Source: an uncultured Clostridia bacterium
Lineage (GTDB): Bacteria; Bacillota; Clostridia; Christensenellales; Aristaeellaceae
Direction of reading: 5' to 3'
Assembly (NCBI GenBank): GCA_946626395.1
Contig: CAMOUF010000131.1
Location: forward strand, 1 to 7,521
DNA length: 7,521 nt
Shown here piece after piece: positions 5,378 through 7,521 of the stretch (positions are counted from its first letter, which is position 1; each line of letters starts with the position of its first letter). Below the pieces are notes generated by a model that made no database searches, was not told the DNA's origin, and saw only the letters and a program-made list of their open reading frames with translations. Position numbers and translations under genes: made by a program.

Positions 5378-6208
5378 TTACTGCATGTTCCGCATGGCCT
5401 CGTAAGCGGGGTCTTCGGCGTCGAAGTTCCGCTCCGGCGCTTCCGCGCCCAGGCCCTCGATGGCGCAGCGCAGCTCGATATAATCCAGGTAAGGGGTTTC
5501 CTCGCTGGCGGCCAGGGCCATCAGCGGGGGCAGGGCCCGCTCGTCTCCCAGGCGGCGCAGGCAGTCGGCCAGCACGGCCAGGCTGTCCCGGCGGCTGCGG
5601 AACAGGGACAGGGCCGTCTGGAACACATTTTCATCCCCGGGATAATCGGCAAGCAGGGTCAGCATGGCTTCCTGGCCGTTGGGGGAAGCCAGGGGCAGGG
5701 CTTTGCGCATGGCGTCCACAGCCTTTTCTCCCATGGAGGCCAGGCTTTCCAGGGCGTTGTCCGCCAGCTCGTCCTCCCCTTCCTCCCGGATGGCCTGGAG
5801 GCCGATATAGTATTCCAGAGGCGCGGTGGATTCGATTTCCCGAAGCAGGGTAATGGCCGCCATGCGAATATCCTGCTTGGCGGTTTCCTTTTTCAGCAGC
5901 GCCATCAGCCCTTCTTCCGCGGCCTGGCCCAGCTCCGCGATCCGGTTGAGCAGCATATCGGGCACGGGAATGCGCTGCTTGAAATAATCCTCCATCCAGT
6001 TCACCAATTGCTTGGCGTTGTCAAACTGCTGAAAGTATTCCCCGGGCTTGGCCCCGGCCAGCCAGTTCACCGGTGTATCCAAAAACTGCTCGTAGACCTC
6101 CGGCATGGCGGCTTCCATTTCATCGTAGTTCTTATATTCCTTGGCGTGAGTCTTCATCCATTCGGACACATAGCGCTCAAATTCCTTATCAAAGTTGATG
6201 CAACGCAT
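5378..6208 (-). CDS. HEAT-like helical-repeat protein of unknown function
   Basis: A 276-residue, almost entirely alpha-helical protein with no signal peptide, membrane segment or catalytic motif, so probably cytoplasmic. Residues 1-82 form an acidic, aromatic-rich N-terminal region (DKEFERYVSEWMKTHAKEY, VNWLAGAKPGEYFQQFDNAKQLVNWMEDYF). From about 85 to 254 there are successive helical pairs of about 30-35 residues with HEAT-type spacing, for example AAEEGLMALLKKE, AVDAMRKALPLA, VLADCLRRLGDERALPPLMAL. HEAT-like repeats usually act as protein-binding scaffolds. An ATG at 6217 would add three residues, but AAGGAGG (6225-6219) lies only 1 nt from it and 10 nt from the ATG at 6208, so 6208 is preferred. 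The gene overlaps the upstream TPR-like gene by 20 bp, which suggests translational coupling and joint function. Confidence 0.82.
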   Translation of the reverse strand: MRCINFDKEFERYVSEWMKTHAKEYKNYDEMEAAMPEVYEQFLDTPVNWLAGAKPGEYFQQFDNAKQLVNWMEDYFKQRIPVPDMLLNRIAELGQAAEEGLMALLKKETAKQDIRMAAITLLREIESTAPLEYYIGLQAIREEGEDELADNALESLASMGEKAVDAMRKALPLASPNGQEAMLTLLADYPGDENVFQTALSLFRSRRDSLAVLADCLRRLGDERALPPLMALAASEETPYLDYIELRCAIEGLGAEAPERNFDAEDPAYEAMRNMQ

Positions 6209-7521
6209 TAGGACCATTCCTCCTTATGAGCCGTCTCAGCAGCCGCACCACCCGCTTTTTGTGCTTCGCCGCAGCCAAAAGCGTTTGGGCGTCGTGCCAG
6301 TTGCCGGCAGAAATCAGCAGATATACGGAAAACAAAATATGAAAGCACCCGTCCCGGCGCTCGTCGCAGGCCGCCTTTTCCGCTTTGGTGAGCCGCTTCC
6401 ACAGGGGCGGCAGCAGGCGGTAAATGTTTTCCGCCTCCACGGTGCCGTTCAGGCTCATCACCATCAGATGCAGCACCCGGTTCAGGGGACCCGGCTTGCA
6501 GCGTTCCCCGTGGGCGTAAACCAGGCTGCCCAGCGCGGCCAGAAGCATGCCCCGGTCCGCGTGCAGGCTGGCCTGGGCGGGATGGCGGCGGTCAAAGAGG
6601 GCGTCGGCGTCGTCCGGATCGATTTCCAGCAGCGCTTCCAGGGCCCTGCCCGCCTGCTCCTCTTCGCCCATCCGGCGCAGACACAGGTATTTGAGCCGCA
6701 GGTAATCCACACTGGCCGGCGTTTCCTCCAGCTTTTTTGCAACCAGCTTCAGCGCGTCCCCGGGCCGGTTCATATCGAAGGCGGCGGCGCAGTAGGTTTC
6801 CGCGTCGGTGATGGTTTTACACAACCTCCGGGCGTAAATCAGCCGCTCCCTGGCCTGGGGCAGCCTGCCCAGCTGAAAGGACGCCTGGGCGTATTTGAGT
6901 TGGGGCTTGATTTCCAGGGGCAGTTCCTCCGCCGCCAGATCCAGATAGCGCATGCCTTCATCCGCGGGCAGCAGCATGCCCAGCCACAGAGCGGCCCGGG
7001 GAGAATGGCCCCTTTCCCAGGCGCCCCGGGCCAGCTTCAGCGCCTTTTCCAAATTCCCCACTGTCAGAGCGCGGATGGACTGGCGGCACAGTTCATCGCT
7101 CCGGGCGCTGCGGGGCAGCGCCCAGCCGGGATGCCAGGGATACGCTTCCAAAAGGTCCTGGGCCTGGTCGGCGTAAAAGCCGTCCGGCTCCAGGCGCAGG
7201 CACAGGTCCAGCGCTTCTTCGGCCAGGTCCTCATTGCCCCGGTTGAAGGCACACATGGCGATGGCATAGCACAGGCTGCCGGTGAGGCCGTGGCGCACGC
7301 TGGCCCGGATCAGGCACCGCTCGGCGGCGGTGTAGCAGCCCATCCCGGCATAGATTTGGGCCAGCTCCAGGGCCAGCCCGGTATCGCCGCTTTTTTCCAG
7401 GGCCTTGCGCATCATCCGGGCAGCGTTAGGCAGCTGGGCGGTGGTATAATGCTTCCTGGCCCGCAGGGCCCAATAGGCCGCCGGACGCTCAAAGGGAACC
7501 ACGTTGGTGCGGCGTTGGATC
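6189..7521 (-). CDS. TPR-like helical-repeat protein, N-terminus beyond window
   Basis: The frame is open from the right edge (last complete codon starts at 7520) to the stop at 6191-6189, giving at least 444 residues. It is built of many antiparallel helix pairs with TPR-style signatures: AYWALRARKHYTTAQLPNAA, LALELAQIYAGMGCYTAAE, AMCAFNRGNEDLAEEALDLC, YLCLRRMGEEEQAGRALEAL with LEIDPDDADALF. No signal peptide or membrane helix is visible in this part. A GTG at 7502 is a possible start but has no purine-rich ribosome binding site before it, and the frame continues upstream (IQRRTN), so the true start probably lies at or beyond the edge. Its last codons contain the ribosome binding site of the next gene. 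TPR proteins scaffold protein complexes; the partner is unknown, the HEAT-like protein being the obvious candidate. Confidence 0.82.
   Translation of the reverse strand, partial: IQRRTNVVPFERPAAYWALRARKHYTTAQLPNAARMMRKALEKSGDTGLALELAQIYAGMGCYTAAERCLIRASVRHGLTGSLCYAIAMCAFNRGNEDLAEEALDLCLRLEPDGFYADQAQDLLEAYPWHPGWALPRSARSDELCRQSIRALTVGNLEKALKLARGAWERGHSPRAALWLGMLLPADEGMRYLDLAAEELPLEIKPQLKYAQASFQLGRLPQARERLIYARRLCKTITDAETYCAAAFDMNRPGDALKLVAKKLEETPASVDYLRLKYLCLRRMGEEEQAGRALEALLEIDPDDADALFDRRHPAQASLHADRGMLLAALGSLVYAHGERCKPGPLNRVLHLMVMSLNGTVEAENIYRLLPPLWKRLTKAEKAACDERRDGCFHILFSVYLLISAGNWHDAQTLLAAAKHKKRVVRLLRRLIRRNGPNALHQL
6209..6225 (-). promoter_or_regulatory. Ribosome binding site embedded in the upstream gene's Arg-Arg codons
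   Basis: AAGGAGG (6225-6219) is formed by two consecutive AGG arginine codons near the end of the TPR-like gene (Ile-Arg-Arg-Asn-Gly). It lies 10 nt before the ATG at 6208. Ribosomes finishing the upstream gene would expose or re-use it, as in a coupled gene pair. Confidence 0.7.

Noticed and set aside
4934..6211. Plus-strand open frame of 425 codons opposite the HEAT-like gene and part of the zinc-ribbon gene
   Set aside because: The translation is His/Gly/Gln-rich shadow sequence, it has no ribosome binding site, and the minus-strand frames have sensible domains and starts.
7500..7502. GTG at 7502 as the start of the TPR-like gene
   Set aside because: No purine-rich ribosome binding site precedes it and the frame stays open to the window edge, so the gene was annotated as partial.

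Overview
The window is a stretch of bacterial chromosome in which every supported feature lies on the minus strand. At the left edge is the 5' end of a 16S rRNA gene. Its sequence, together with AGGAGG-type ribosome binding sites, an ECF sigma factor paired with a DUF4349-type anti-sigma factor, and GC-rich coding sequence, points to an uncultured member of the class Clostridia (Bacillota), possibly from an animal gut. The class-level call is reasonably firm. Genus or family cannot be read by eye.

Layout in transcription order (right to left): (1) a TPR-like helical-repeat protein, cut by the window edge (7521-6189); (2) a HEAT-like helical-repeat protein that overlaps it and is probably translationally coupled (6208-5378); (3) a membrane protein with a zinc ribbon, a TPR-like region and two chitobiase-like domains (5359-3467); (4) a 118-bp gap holding a 20-bp imperfect inverted repeat and a 14-bp tandem repeat; (5) an ECF sigma factor (3348-2788); (6) a membrane anti-sigma factor joining a zf-HC2 zinc finger to an extracytoplasmic DUF4349 domain (2765-1530); (7) an exported SIMPL-domain (DUF541) protein (1525-797); (8) a strong intrinsic terminator (773-734); (9) about 230 bp of non-coding DNA with short repeats; (10) an rRNA promoter with four helically phased A-tracts upstream; (11) a leader of about 225 nt; (12) the 16S rRNA gene running off the left edge.

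The clearest functional unit is the sigma / anti-sigma / SIMPL trio. Gaps are 22 and 4 bp and the trio ends at its own terminator. The model is a cell-envelope signalling module: the anti-sigma factor holds the sigma factor through its cytoplasmic zinc finger and senses something outside the membrane through DUF4349 and a methionine-rich linker, while the SIMPL protein is an exported partner or effector. The three upstream genes look like a second module of scaffold-type proteins of unknown function. No mobile-element gene, CRISPR array or tRNA was seen. Nothing here is a clearly new system. The least characterised parts are the three-gene scaffold module and the methionine-rich anti-sigma linker.
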